From Tunturiibacter gelidiferens (GTDB lineage: Bacteria > Acidobacteriota > Terriglobia > Terriglobales > Acidobacteriaceae), in the NCBI RefSeq assembly GCF_014201335.1, contig NZ_JACHEB010000017.1, positions 54,325 through 118,324 on the forward strand: a DNA stretch of 64,000 nt, read 5' to 3'. This document shows, one piece after another, positions 41,802-50,964 of the stretch. A program made the position numbers and the translations under genes. Every line of letters begins with the position of its first letter. Position 1 is the stretch's first letter. A model generated the notes under the pieces. That model had not been told where the DNA came from and made no database searches. It worked only from the letters and a program-made list of their open reading frames with translations.

Positions 41802-42188
41802 ATGTTGATGGAAACTCAGCCCGATGTACTACGGATAGAACGCGACGAATTGACGTTGTTGGAGTTGCTACCACGGGAGCATGCAGATCGCACTGAACGC
41901 GGCGCCTCGTATGCGATGTGGAAAGCGGAGGAGGGAAAATCCCTCAATCCATGTGCTCGGCAAGCGAAATTGCGAGCTGAGTGGCAGGCCCTCATCGACA
42001 GGGGAGTCGGGTACAACGCAAACGGAGCTCCACTCTCGGCTGAAGCAACTTTATATGACGCTGCGAACAAGACGGATGCTCAAAAGATTCGGGAGTGTCT
42101 CATAGCGCATTCTCTCAATTGTCCCCAATGTGCTGTCTTTCCGATGCCGGTGCCCGAAACGGCTGATGAGCGGCGAAAGTCGTACTAG
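41802..42188 (+). CDS. Hypothetical protein with C-terminal Cys pair
   Basis: About 128 residues (ATG 41802, or 41808 with GGAG seven bases upstream). Mostly helical and charged (IERDELTLLELLPREHADRT, KLRAEWQALIDRGVGY), ending with LNCPQCAVFPMPVPE, a single CxxC. No family recognised. It stands immediately before the IS3/ISNCY wreckage. Confidence 0.5.
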   Translation: MLMETQPDVLRIERDELTLLELLPREHADRTERGASYAMWKAEEGKSLNPCARQAKLRAEWQALIDRGVGYNANGAPLSAEATLYDAANKTDAQKIRECLIAHSLNCPQCAVFPMPVPETADERRKSY

Positions 42189-42239
42189 CCTGACATGGAC
42201 GGGCGCGTCAGAGTTATAGCGCCTGATATCTAGGAGACC

Positions 42240-42342
42240 TGTTCTTGGAATGCCCGGCTTGATTTGTACCAGTGAGTAAGAGCGACACTGAACAAGGAGA
42301 GCAAAGATGTCCCGAGGCAAGAGGTATCAACCGGAGCAGGTA
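42240..42342 (+). mobile_element. Left-end remnant of an IS3-family element
   Basis: ATG 42307 behind AAGGAGAGC opens SRGKRYQPEQVV, the usual N-terminus of IS3-family OrfA, and is cut after 12 codons by ISNCY sequence in the opposite orientation. Confidence 0.5.
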
Positions 42343-42825
42343 GTGATCGCTGCCATCAATCTGGACCAGCTCGCCAAAGCGCTCCCGCCTCAGCCTCGGC
42401 TGATGGAAGGTCTTCCGCTGCTTGCGCGACAGCCATAGACCGTCTGCCATGAGCCATCGCCGGAGCGTCTCGCGACCGATGGTGATCGAATGTTTCTCTT
42501 GAAGAATTTCAGTCGCGAGAGTAGGGCCGAAGTCTGCGTACTTCGTTCGCACCAGCTCGACCGCGTACTCCCGGATGCCGGCGCTCAACTGGCGATTGGA
42601 AGCTCTGCCACGAGCCTGGTGAATCAGCGCACCAGCGCCGCCTGCCTCATATCGCTACATGAGGCGGAATGTCTGCCGCACCCCCAGATCCAGCACCGAC
42701 GCCGCCGAAACCGCCGTCCGCTTACCGGCCCTAACTTCCGCCAACATCTGTAGCCGCTTCACGTCCCGCTCGCTCATCGAAATCAGTCCCATCCCGTTAG
42801 TGTCATTCCTAATGGGCGGAACCAT
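42343..42825 (-). pseudogene. ISNCY (IS1202-like) transposase, N-terminal fragment with a stop
   Basis: From ATG 42825 it reads MSERDVKRLQMLAEVRAGKR, VSAASVLDLGVRQTFRLM, an in-frame TAG, RYEAGGAGALIHQARG, EYAVELVRTKYADFGPTLAT, HSITIGRETLRRWLMADGLW and ELVQIDGSDH. It then breaks off at 42343 at nearly the same residue as the relic at 34545-34737. The inner part is lost. The two N-terminal pieces are close to identical over GLWLSRKQRKTFHQPRLRRE. Confidence 0.8.
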
Positions 42826-42920
42826 GACATTTCTAACGAGCTTCTACAACGCCACTATACGTAAGATACGTTATAATACGTATAATCAATAACTTACAGC
42901 ACATACCTAAAGTAGCATGT

Positions 42921-43613
42921 TTGTGTAATTACAACGGTTTGGTGGGTCCAGTGGTTATGGATCCGAATCTTGCGGGACCTGGCGGTACGGCTACGCACGT
43001 GGAGCCGACCGGTAACTTGGGCAACGTTGAATACTTTCGCGCTGCATTGAGCGAAGAGATTCAGCATGCCAACCTACTCCGTTCTCTGATTGGGAAGACG
43101 TCTCCAACGACTGATCCGATCCAGACGTTTTATCTTCCGACGGGAACGTTCGATACGCTTTCTGCCTTCATAAGTGTTTTGAATACCCTGGAGAATACTT
43201 TCATTGCGGCTTACCTTATGGCCACGATCGAGTTTGCGCAGATGGCGTCGGATACGAGAGGTGGTCTGGTTATTGAGCGCGATGCTAGCGGGGGTGCATA
43301 TACGGCGCGGGACTTGGAGTACTTTGCGCAGGTGGCTGCCTCGATCATGGGAGTGGAGGCGGAACATCGTGTGTTGGGCAGGGTTGTGATGAACCAGAAT
43401 CCCGCTAATAACACGAACTACGAACGTACGGATTTACTGACAACAGTCTACAACGGGAAGAGGTCTGCCGTAGCTGTGCTGACGCCGTTTTTGTCGCCTG
43501 GAGCTGGGCTGACTGCGTATTCGTTGCAGACGGCGCTGACCAATGCACCAAGCGTTTACTTGAATGTTCCTGGGGGCCCACCAAAGCCGCCTTCTTACCC
43601 GGCGGGACACTGA
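42921..43613 (+). CDS. Ferritin-like domain protein, probably 5'-truncated
   Basis: The open frame gives 230 residues from TTG 42921, but it is open further upstream without a usable start. The first ferritin helix with its signal peptide seems lost, probably when the adjacent IS element inserted. Remaining helices carry metal-type Glu/His residues (ALSEEIQHANLL, NTLENTFIAAYL, SIMGVEAEHRVLGRV). The C-terminus is Pro/Gly-rich. Related in type to the intact protein at 60728-61636, a class common in Acidobacteriota and thought to sit in the periplasm. Activity is doubtful. Confidence 0.6.
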   Translation: MCNYNGLVGPVVMDPNLAGPGGTATHVEPTGNLGNVEYFRAALSEEIQHANLLRSLIGKTSPTTDPIQTFYLPTGTFDTLSAFISVLNTLENTFIAAYLMATIEFAQMASDTRGGLVIERDASGGAYTARDLEYFAQVAASIMGVEAEHRVLGRVVMNQNPANNTNYERTDLLTTVYNGKRSAVAVLTPFLSPGAGLTAYSLQTALTNAPSVYLNVPGGPPKPPSYPAGH

Positions 43614-43888
43614 TAGGTCAGTCGATCGAATGCAATCCACGATTTCCATAGCGCGGGTGCCGGTCCACGCTCTGCGAATCGTTTCGCTCAGTCTGTATAT
43701 GCAGCCTGTGGGGAAGCGCAGTCGGTACGGATGTGGTGTGACGTGCGCAGGCGCAGACTCCTCGCCGCATCACCTGTAGCGATAGATGTACCTTTCGGTT
43801 GGTCTAAGAAGCGTCAGAAGCATGGCCCGCGCCGACCAATGATTTCGCTTTTCCCATATCGAAGCCCTTGTGGCAGTCCGCAATCTCT

Positions 43889-44260
43889 TCATTGGACTTC
43901 TCTTCGAGTAAGAAGGGCTCGCGTTTCTAACCAAGTTGATCCCAATTCCTTCTTCAGGTGCCCGAGTTTACCGGCATGTTCCATCGCCATAGTCCGGCCA
44001 TGTAACCAGACCTCGTGCGCGTCCTTCAGCTTAACTTCGCCGCGCTCTGCAGCTTCACAGCCTAGCTGCTGAAAATTTTCGTGAATCTGCCCTGCAATCT
44101 TCCCCTCCAATTCAGGCGGATTCCAGCTCGTAGTCTCTCGTTTTTTCCGGAGACAACCCCGGTCACAACGGGGTTGCTTACACTCGCTCTTTTCATCATT
44201 TAAACTCATTGCACTGGTCGCAGCCTTCGCTGTTTGCTTCAGCAAGCGATACTGAGACAA
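43889..44260 (-). CDS. Possible hypothetical protein
   Basis: 123 codons. The second half (WNPPELEGKIAGQIHENFQQ, LKDAHEVWLHGRTMAMEHAG) looks helical and protein-like; the first half is less convincing. No ribosome site is obvious. No family recognised. Confidence 0.35.
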   Translation of the reverse strand: MSQYRLLKQTAKAATSAMSLNDEKSECKQPRCDRGCLRKKRETTSWNPPELEGKIAGQIHENFQQLGCEAAERGEVKLKDAHEVWLHGRTMAMEHAGKLGHLKKELGSTWLETRALLTRREVQ

Positions 44261-44499
44261 TCAACAGCCTGTCGAAACCCGCAAAAGTGACGACGTGCCC
44301 AGAAGTCTCCTCCTCGAACGGTTGACGACTAGCTCGAATAGGCTGATTCGTGAGCAGGTAGTTCTCTCTGACGGCTAATTTCCATAGAACATCCTTGTGT
44401 TGGACAAGAATCGGATTGTGGTGCGCTTTCGCATCGAACGCAAATTCAGTAAGGATCCGATTGAAGGTATGAACGGCGCAAGAGTCTACGCTCCCGGAA
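44261..44499. other. Short gap, nothing recognised
   Basis: No gene or site recognised between the hypothetical gene and the IS110 relic. Confidence 0.35.
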
Positions 44500-44731
44500 G
44501 CCAGAGATGGAACAAGAGCGCAGATCGAGATCGGCGACTTTCACTTTAATCCGGGCCAACACGCCGCCATACACACTCGCTGCTGCCGCTATCGGAAGCG
44601 TTCGGAAGCGACCTCGGTCAACGATTTCTCCGCCCTGGTTGAGGGTGCAGTTAAGGCTCCAGACGTCGCCAAGGTCGATGCCGATCGTTATCTCAACCTT
44701 CAGCGATGAGGTGTTGCGCTGGCTTATTCAT
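44500..44731 (-). pseudogene. IS110-family transposase, N-terminal fragment
   Basis: From ATG 44731 the frame reads NKPAQHLIAEG and stops. One base over it continues EITIGIDLGDVWSLNCTLNQ, GGEIVDRGRFRTLP, the DEDD-domain opening of IS110 transposases with the first catalytic Asp in GIDLGD. An extra T at about 44698 causes the frameshift, and the remaining 270 or so residues are absent. Confidence 0.65.
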
Positions 44732-45418
44732 CGGAAACAGTCTGCTCCTCCTTCTTGAGACCTGCTCATCCCATTTCTCGATACCGACTACGGCTGGCCT
44801 TTGGTTGACTAATATTGAGGATATTTTCAGGTTGCAAATTAATAATTCCATTACGCCGCAAATCTCGACAAATTGTTCGTAATTGCGGATACTTTTGACT
44901 ATTTCTTGGCAGCAGAATGATCGCACGTACTGCGCTCGATGGGGCAGTGCCAGCCAAACCTACGGGCGAACAATTCATCCATCTTGATGACGCACTGAAC
45001 AACACTAAGCCCTTCACATCTGGGTGTTTTGACGTGAATGACTAGACGCTTAACATTGCGGACAGACATCTCCTCGGACTTGTCAATTTGGCAACCGCCT
45101 GTTGCCAAATTCAACTCAGAGCCCTCCTTTTATTCAGCGGAAGAAATGACGGCAAGCAACTTCCGCGCAGCAAAGTTAAAAAGTGTGGAAGTGGGAACAG
45201 TCGGAAATTCCGGCGTCGGCAATTCGATCCCGTCACAACCTTTCCATGACGGTTTACGCCCCGGTCGCGTATTGGTTATGCAATGCAATGTGATCCCTGC
45301 GCAGCGCGGGTCTGAGAGTCCGATAGCCAAACTCTAAAAGCATGGAATAACTGTGCGCTTTGCGTGTTATGCATTCGGGTGAAATTCTGCCTTCATTTTT
45401 TAGCATAGGCAGGTGTTT
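44732..45418. other. Region without a confident gene
   Basis: Three frames of 70-100 codons on both strands (44766-45337) are mutually overlapping and unrecognised. The palindrome CAACCGCCTGTTG-like segment at 45095-45110 is imperfect. Promoter of the permease should lie at about 45330-45400. Confidence 0.35.
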
Positions 45419-46795
45419 ATGATTCGCACAGAACCATCCACTAAGAGCACATCGCGCAGCCTTAAGAATCGCCATCTACAGCTTATGGCACTTGGAGGTG
45501 CCATCGGGGCGGGTTTCTTTCTGGGCGCTGGTAGCGCGATCAGACAGGCTGGGCCGGCACTTCTCATCGCCTATCTATTAGCGGGTGTGATGGTTTATTT
45601 CGTCATGCGCGCTCTTGGCGAGTTGACACTTGCTCATCCTTCACCCGGATCGTTTGCTGCCTATACGACCCGCTTCGTCGCCCCCTTGGCCGGATTCATT
45701 ACCGGATGGTCATACTGGTTGGCTTTCTTGCTCGTGGGCATAGCCGAGATAACAGGTATCGGGCTTCTTGTGCATAATTGGTATCCCGGCATCCCACAAT
45801 GGGTTCCCACTATGTGCGCCACACTAGCGCTCTATCTGGTCAACATGTGTACGGTAAAGTCTTTCGGTGAGTCGGAGTATTGGCTCTCGATGATTAAAGT
45901 CGTCACGCTCGTCGCGGTGCTTGTGTGTGGTATAGCCATTTTAGTTTTCAATTTTGGTGCAATAGACACATCTGCGCATGTGGCAAATCTCTGGCAATAC
46001 GGAGGAATCCTGCCTAAAGGTTTCTCGGGACTGCTGGCCACATTGCCGCTCGTCATCTTCTCCTTTGGGGGAACTGAAGTCATCGGACTTGCGGCCGCGG
46101 AAACCGACCAGCCGGAGCACGCTCTGCCGCGAGCCATCAACGGTATTTTCTTCAGAATCTTATTGTTTTACGTTGGCACGCTCACCATCGTCATGATGCT
46201 CTACCCCTGGAACAGCATTGATCCAAAAGAAAGTCCCTTTGTGCTGCTCCTGAAGCAGACCGGCTTTTCCTATGCTGCAGGAACTGTAGTGTTGGTAGCC
46301 ATCAGCGCATTCTTCTCGTCAACGAACACCATTCTCTTTGGAAGCAGCCGCCTTCTTTACGCTCTGGCTTCCTTCGGTGACGCGCCCGCACAATTAAAGA
46401 AACTGAATAAGCGCCATGTCCCCTATCTATCAGTAACACTTTCCGGAGCTGTTTTGCTGCTTGGAGTTTTGTTGAACTATTTCATCCCGGATAGGATTTT
46501 TGGCTACTTACTTTCGGCAGCTGCCTGGATCGCACTTTGGATGTGGACTTCGATCATGCTCAGCCATTTCGGCTATTGGAGAACGAGCTCCAAAGACTCG
46601 CGGGCGCAGATCAAATTTCGGCTCCCAGGGGCGCCCTTCACAAATTGGATCGTCATACTTGCCATTGGAGTGATCGCCCTGCTGATCGCAATTAATGGCA
46701 CGTCACGGATCACCTTCTACATCATCGCGTCATGGTTAGTCATATTGGTCGCCGCATACTACGCGAGGAATTCGCAGCAGCCGTTGCGAGACTGA
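45419..46795 (+). CDS. Amino-acid permease, APC superfamily (AAT type)
   Basis: 458 residues from ATG 45419 (an in-frame GTG two codons earlier is possible). About twelve membrane helices. The hallmark N-terminal stretch LKNRHLQLMALGGAIGAGFF lines the substrate site in helix 1 (GAIGAG), followed by PALLIAYLLAGVMVYFVMRA with ALGEL. The class of proline, GABA and aromatic amino-acid proton symporters has this form; substrate is undetermined. Inner-membrane uptake. It stands upstream of a GNAT gene on the same strand, 71 bases apart. Confidence 0.9.
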   Translation: MIRTEPSTKSTSRSLKNRHLQLMALGGAIGAGFFLGAGSAIRQAGPALLIAYLLAGVMVYFVMRALGELTLAHPSPGSFAAYTTRFVAPLAGFITGWSYWLAFLLVGIAEITGIGLLVHNWYPGIPQWVPTMCATLALYLVNMCTVKSFGESEYWLSMIKVVTLVAVLVCGIAILVFNFGAIDTSAHVANLWQYGGILPKGFSGLLATLPLVIFSFGGTEVIGLAAAETDQPEHALPRAINGIFFRILLFYVGTLTIVMMLYPWNSIDPKESPFVLLLKQTGFSYAAGTVVLVAISAFFSSTNTILFGSSRLLYALASFGDAPAQLKKLNKRHVPYLSVTLSGAVLLLGVLLNYFIPDRIFGYLLSAAAWIALWMWTSIMLSHFGYWRTSSKDSRAQIKFRLPGAPFTNWIVILAIGVIALLIAINGTSRITFYIIASWLVILVAAYYARNSQQPLRD

Positions 46796-46866
46796 TACGT
46801 TCTCGATGCCATCTGCGAATTACCTGACCACAAATTGATCACATACTTAACTTCACTGGTGTATTT

Positions 46867-47376
46867 ATGACAACTCATGTTGCTTCTCCCGAAGGAGCAC
46901 TAGCGCAGAAACTCTATTCGCGAATCGCTACAGCTCAGGACCTCGATCGCATAGTCACCTTTATCAATCGTGCGTTTGCTGACGAGAATCCATACCTATT
47001 AACAAATCGCACAGATCCCGAAGAAATCATAAGCCTGATGCAAAAAGGGCATTTTCTGTTACGCGAAGAGGCAGGAAAGCTCGTTGGCTTGATTTACGGC
47101 GAGATCCGTGGGCACAGCCGAGGCTATTTAGGACTTCTGGTGGTTGAACCCACGAAACGCCGAGACGGGATCGGAAAGCAACTGCTTGTGGCGGGAGAGG
47201 ATTTTTGTCGACAGCATGGTTGCCGATTTGTTGAAGGAACCGTGATCAATCGGCGACCCGACTTACTCGAGCGCTACAAACGTCGTGGCTTTCGTGTCGT
47301 GGGCGAGACCCCGGGTGACCGGTCTGATCACGTACAAGGAGGCTACAGCCTCATCTTGATCGAGAAGGACCTGTGA
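46867..47376 (+). CDS. GNAT-family N-acetyltransferase
   Basis: 169 residues. The acetyl-CoA-binding motif A is present as YLGLLVVEPTKRRDGIGKQL (R-x-x-G-I-G), followed by the motif B-like CRFVEGTVINRRPDLLERYK and RRGFRVVGE. Substrate unknown; members acetylate amines, amino acids or antibiotics. The stop overlaps a GTG opening a short signal-peptide frame, so translation may be coupled. Possibly cotranscribed with the permease. Confidence 0.85.
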   Translation: MTTHVASPEGALAQKLYSRIATAQDLDRIVTFINRAFADENPYLLTNRTDPEEIISLMQKGHFLLREEAGKLVGLIYGEIRGHSRGYLGLLVVEPTKRRDGIGKQLLVAGEDFCRQHGCRFVEGTVINRRPDLLERYKRRGFRVVGETPGDRSDHVQGGYSLILIEKDL

Positions 47377-47447
47377 ATAAAACTATATTGTTAGTTAGCT
47401 TGCTCATCTTCCGCTCTCACGCCCAAACGCAAACCTCAGGCAACTAG
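47373..47447 (+). pseudogene. Signal-peptide stub
   Basis: GTG 47373 overlaps the GNAT stop (GTGA) and opens a 24-residue frame, NKTILLVSLLIFRSHAQTQT, that looks like a complete secretion signal with cleavage after SHA. It then stops after a few codons. Probably the remains of a secreted-protein gene whose body was deleted. Confidence 0.4.
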
Positions 47448-47963
47448 GTGATTTTTATTTATTAACCTTCCATCTCTCGCAGCCTGAACTTCGGATGACC
47501 CTTCCGGATTTTGGTTTGAAGGAATGGCAGATCGATGACGCTGAACAGTCCGGGATTCGAAGCAATCAGTTTAGCCAAAAGATCATACCGCAGGCTAAGA
47601 GATGTCGCCCATCAAGCGCATGCGACTGGCGCCTAGCGCGAGCCGTGTCGCCTGGTCGCGCTCTCTTCCGAGGCGCTTCATCAGCAAAATTCCTGCCGTG
47701 CATCCGGTTTCTTTAGAGCGGCATACCATATGACAATTTGTAGACAATCATCAGATGATGCAGTGACACCTTAAAAAACATTAGTTGCTAACTTTAGTAT
47801 TAGCCGCATCCGGGCTGTATTTTTATTCGTTCGAAGGTGATACCGTCAGCGAGGCTCGTTGCTCTTACAGCCGCGGTGCCCCATCGAACTGGACAACGAA
47901 AACTCCTCCGTCTGGTGCCACACTTCCCCACGCGCGCCAGACGGAGCATCCTAGGGAACCTGA
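47448..47963. other. Gap before the O-acetylation operon
   Basis: About 520 bases. A frame at 47495-47716 has no recognisable content. A hydrophobic open stretch at 47785-47840 is too short to assign. Promoter of the MBOAT operon presumably lies here. Confidence 0.35.
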
Positions 47964-49379
47964 GTGATCTTTAATTCTTTAATTTTTGTCGTATTCTTCG
48001 CCATTGTTCTCGTTCTCCATGCCATGCCCTTTTCCTGGCGAGCCAAGAAGGTAGACCTCCTCCTCGCCAGCTACATCTTCTACGCGGCCTGGAATCCACC
48101 CTTTGTCATCCTTCTCTGGCTATCCACCGTGGTGGACTGGTTTGCCGCGCGCGGTCTCCAACAGGCAGAAGAGCAATGGAAGCGCCGTGCCTGGATGCTG
48201 CTCTCCGTCGTCGTCAGCCTCGGCCTACTCACTTACTTCAAATACGGTCACTTCCTACTCGATAACTTTGCCCACCTGGCCTCGCTCGCGGGCTTTCGAT
48301 ACGCGTCGCCGAAGTCGAACATCGTGCTGCCCATCGGTATCTCGTTCTACACCTTCGCCACGATGTCCTACACCCTGGACATTTATCTGCGCCGCGCGAC
48401 CCCGGCCCGAAGCTTCCTCGACTACGCCCTCTTTGTTACCTTCTTTCCTCATCTCGTAGCCGGACCAATCATGCGTCCCACGGAGTTGGTCCCTCAATTT
48501 GAGGTCCCTCACAGAGCTACATCCGACCAGCTGCGTTTCGGCTTAGCTTTGATGACCCTGGGTCTGTTTGAGAAAGTAGTGCTCGCTGACGGCTTCCTTG
48601 GCCCCGTGGTAGACAAGCTCTACAACGGCATTGCCATTCCAGGCTTCGTCGATTCATGGATCGCAACTTTTGCCTTCAGCGGTCAAATATTCTGCGACTT
48701 CGCCGGATACTCCGTCACCGCTATCGGTGCCGCACTGTGTCTCGGGTTCGCCCTCTCTGACAACTTCCGCTTTCCTTACGCCGCCGTCGGCTTTACTGAT
48801 TTTTGGCGCCGCTGGCACATTACTCTCTCCGCCTGGCTTCGCGATTATGTCTACATCCCTCTCGGCGGCAACCGTCACGGAGAGGTACGCACCTACTTCT
48901 CCCTGCTGGCCACTATGTTGATCGGTGGCCTCTGGCACGGCGCCAGTTGGACCTTCGCAGTCTGGGGAGGACTCCACGGCCTCTATCTTGTCGCCGAAAG
49001 GTTGCTGCGCAAGCCGTTCTCAGGTTACCGCCCAGGATGCGCAGCGACAGCGGCCCTCGGACTGTTCACCTTCCTTCTGGTCAACATCGCCTGGGTCTTC
49101 TTCCGAGCCAAGACCTTTCACCAAGCTATCCTGATCCTCAGCGGTATGTTCGGCAGGAACACACACGCCGTACCCGTCCTTTCCGGGATCTACCTTCTCA
49201 CAACCACGGTGATCATCAGCTGCCTCGTGTTGGCACACTGCTCCATGCGCAGCCAAACTCTGGAAGCAGCCATCGCTCGCGTTCATCCCGCAGTACTCAC
49301 CGCCTTGTGGACCACCATGGCCTTCGCAATCGTAATTCAACACGGAGAGAGCAATGGCTTCATCTATTTCCAGTTCTGA
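47964..49379 (+). CDS. MBOAT-family membrane O-acyltransferase (AlgI-like)
   Basis: 471 residues from GTG 47964 with AGGGAA upstream. About eleven membrane helices. Signature segments are LPIGISFYTFATMSYTLDIY, FFPHLVAGPIMRP, FWRRWHITLSAWLRDYVYIP and LIGGLWHGASWTF, where the last His is the family's catalytic residue. AlgI-like proteins move acetyl groups from the cytoplasm across the inner membrane for exopolysaccharide or cell-wall acetylation. The downstream gene overlaps by 26 bases and encodes an SGNH-like partner, as in AlgI/AlgJ or PatA/PatB pairs. The polymer that is acetylated is not evident here. Confidence 0.9.
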   Translation: MIFNSLIFVVFFAIVLVLHAMPFSWRAKKVDLLLASYIFYAAWNPPFVILLWLSTVVDWFAARGLQQAEEQWKRRAWMLLSVVVSLGLLTYFKYGHFLLDNFAHLASLAGFRYASPKSNIVLPIGISFYTFATMSYTLDIYLRRATPARSFLDYALFVTFFPHLVAGPIMRPTELVPQFEVPHRATSDQLRFGLALMTLGLFEKVVLADGFLGPVVDKLYNGIAIPGFVDSWIATFAFSGQIFCDFAGYSVTAIGAALCLGFALSDNFRFPYAAVGFTDFWRRWHITLSAWLRDYVYIPLGGNRHGEVRTYFSLLATMLIGGLWHGASWTFAVWGGLHGLYLVAERLLRKPFSGYRPGCAATAALGLFTFLLVNIAWVFFRAKTFHQAILILSGMFGRNTHAVPVLSGIYLLTTTVIISCLVLAHCSMRSQTLEAAIARVHPAVLTALWTTMAFAIVIQHGESNGFIYFQF

Positions 49380-50550
49380 AGAGACCGTCCACCAAAAACA
49401 GGATGCCCTGCCCTCCGGCCTGCGGCTTACCGCAGCCAACCGCCCAGGCATGGCCCAACCAGTCCCCGAGCGCGATATCCCGCAACAGCCGTGGGGCGCC
49501 ATGGCGATCGCGGTTACGGTTTTGCTCCTCCTGTTCACCTCCCTTTGGGAGTGGAAGATGCGCACGCTTGAGCTCATCCCCGGCGATCTTGGCAGAAATA
49601 CTGACCGCTGGGCGGAGCTGCGAAAGGAGATAGATAAGCGCAACGTGCCCGTAGTCATCGTTGGCGACTCGCGCATCTTGTATGACAGCGACCTCGATCG
49701 CGCTACGCAACTCATCGGGGTTCGTCCGGTACAGCTGGGCATTCCCGGAACAAGCGGATTGCCTATCCTCCAAGACCTCGCCGACGATCCTAACTTCAAG
49801 GGCGTAGCCATTGTGGGCATGATGGAGTCGGCGTACTTCGATTTGACAGGCTCGCGAGAGCAAAAAGCGATTGATCTGGCTCGCTGGGAATCGCCCTCCA
49901 AACGCGGCTCTTTCCTGATCCAACGCGCGCTGTCTCATGGCCTGGCGATGCTCGACGACGACTATAAACTCAGCACCCTGATCTTCCGCCTCGATAGCGA
50001 TTGGAGACAAGGGGTGAAAGGCCCGCGCCATGGCGTTTGGAAGCCCCAGGAAACCGGTTCCGGTGGGCAAGTCTGGCTCTGGCGCAGAATCGAACACGAT
50101 CGACGCTTCAGCGAACATATACGTTATATCTGGGTTCATTATGAGGTTCCGCCCGAGCCGCTCGACGACCAGATCATCCGCAATATCTCGATCGGAACAA
50201 AGGTCGCGGTCGACAAGATTCGTGCTCGCGGGGGCGATGTAGTCTTCGTGCGCCCCCCTTCCGCGCCCGATGTACGCGAAGTGGAAGATAGACACATACC
50301 CAGAGCTAGGGGATGGGACGTAATTCTCGCCACCACTCACAGCAACGGCATTCACTTCGACGATCTTCCCGCGGCGCAGAATCTTACTCTGCCGGAAGGA
50401 GGCCACACTACCCGTGCCTGTGCTACCGTCTTCACCGACGCATATCTACGAGCTTTGGTCGGCAAAACCGCGTTTCTGCACCTGCAACTCGACGCACCCC
50501 CGGCCCTCTCCACCCGCAATTGCGTGCCACCGTCGCTAACGGTGCCCTAA
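49354..50550 (+). CDS. SGNH-hydrolase-like partner of the MBOAT protein
   Basis: 398 residues with one membrane anchor (WGAMAIAVTVLLLLFTSLWE, about residues 47-66) and a periplasmic domain. The nucleophile-type block VVIVGDSRILYD (GDS) is present. Near the C-terminus the LPEGGHTTRACATVFTDAYL region holds a His and an Asp-poor version of the usual D-x-x-H, so catalysis may be altered. It would receive acetyl groups from the MBOAT protein. It overlaps that gene by 26 bases, indicating translational coupling. No further exopolysaccharide genes are adjacent. Confidence 0.75.
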   Translation: MASSISSSEETVHQKQDALPSGLRLTAANRPGMAQPVPERDIPQQPWGAMAIAVTVLLLLFTSLWEWKMRTLELIPGDLGRNTDRWAELRKEIDKRNVPVVIVGDSRILYDSDLDRATQLIGVRPVQLGIPGTSGLPILQDLADDPNFKGVAIVGMMESAYFDLTGSREQKAIDLARWESPSKRGSFLIQRALSHGLAMLDDDYKLSTLIFRLDSDWRQGVKGPRHGVWKPQETGSGGQVWLWRRIEHDRRFSEHIRYIWVHYEVPPEPLDDQIIRNISIGTKVAVDKIRARGGDVVFVRPPSAPDVREVEDRHIPRARGWDVILATTHSNGIHFDDLPAAQNLTLPEGGHTTRACATVFTDAYLRALVGKTAFLHLQLDAPPALSTRNCVPPSLTVP

Positions 50551-50964
50551 GTTTATTTCACTCGCTTCAGCCTCGTTCGGTAGTGGCGAACAGCATAGGG
50601 AGAGCAAAACTCTCCCACCATCAATGCCTCGGTACGACGATTGTTGCTCGTCATCTAGGGACAGCAGATCCGCGCAGGAGTTTCCGCTTCGGCAGGTACG
50701 CTTTCGATATAGGAAGGGTTGAATTGGGGCCAAGCACCTGGGCACTTTTTTGAGTCGCGGCGCTCCCCAACATCTTTAGCGTATATAAATTTCCGTTTCT
50801 TGAAGTACCCCCGATGAGCATCCTGCCCTACTCTTAGAGGGATTAGTTCAGGCCTCACGACGGGTTGGCCAGGATGTACAAGCTTCAATTAAAGAGAGTT
50901 CTTATGGCAGTCAGGGTGTGGGAGTTCGTCTAGCCGGAAACAACCCAAACGTGCATACCCATGG
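50551..50964. other. Gap with a Tn3 end
   Basis: Contains the Tn3-type repeat at 50775-50812 and no recognisable gene. Confidence 0.5.
50775..50812 (-). mobile_element. Tn3-type 38-bp terminal inverted repeat, outer end to the right
   Basis: On the minus strand it begins GGGGGTACTTCAAGAAACGG and ends TATATACGCTAAA, 38 bases. Its interior is to the left. It is the only right-facing end that could pair with the left-facing end at 20765 (or 9942) within this window. Flanking pentamers differ (GTACG and GATGA), so no target duplication is preserved. Confidence 0.7.

Noticed and set aside
45180..45245. tRNA T-arm-like segment (GCAATTCGATCCCGTC)
   Set aside because: No acceptor stem, D-arm or anticodon arm can be folded around it.
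49020..50406. Two long minus-strand frames (293 and 348 codons) across the MBOAT/SGNH genes
   Set aside because: Both are antisense to strongly supported genes with overlapping starts and recognisable motifs; compositional artefacts.
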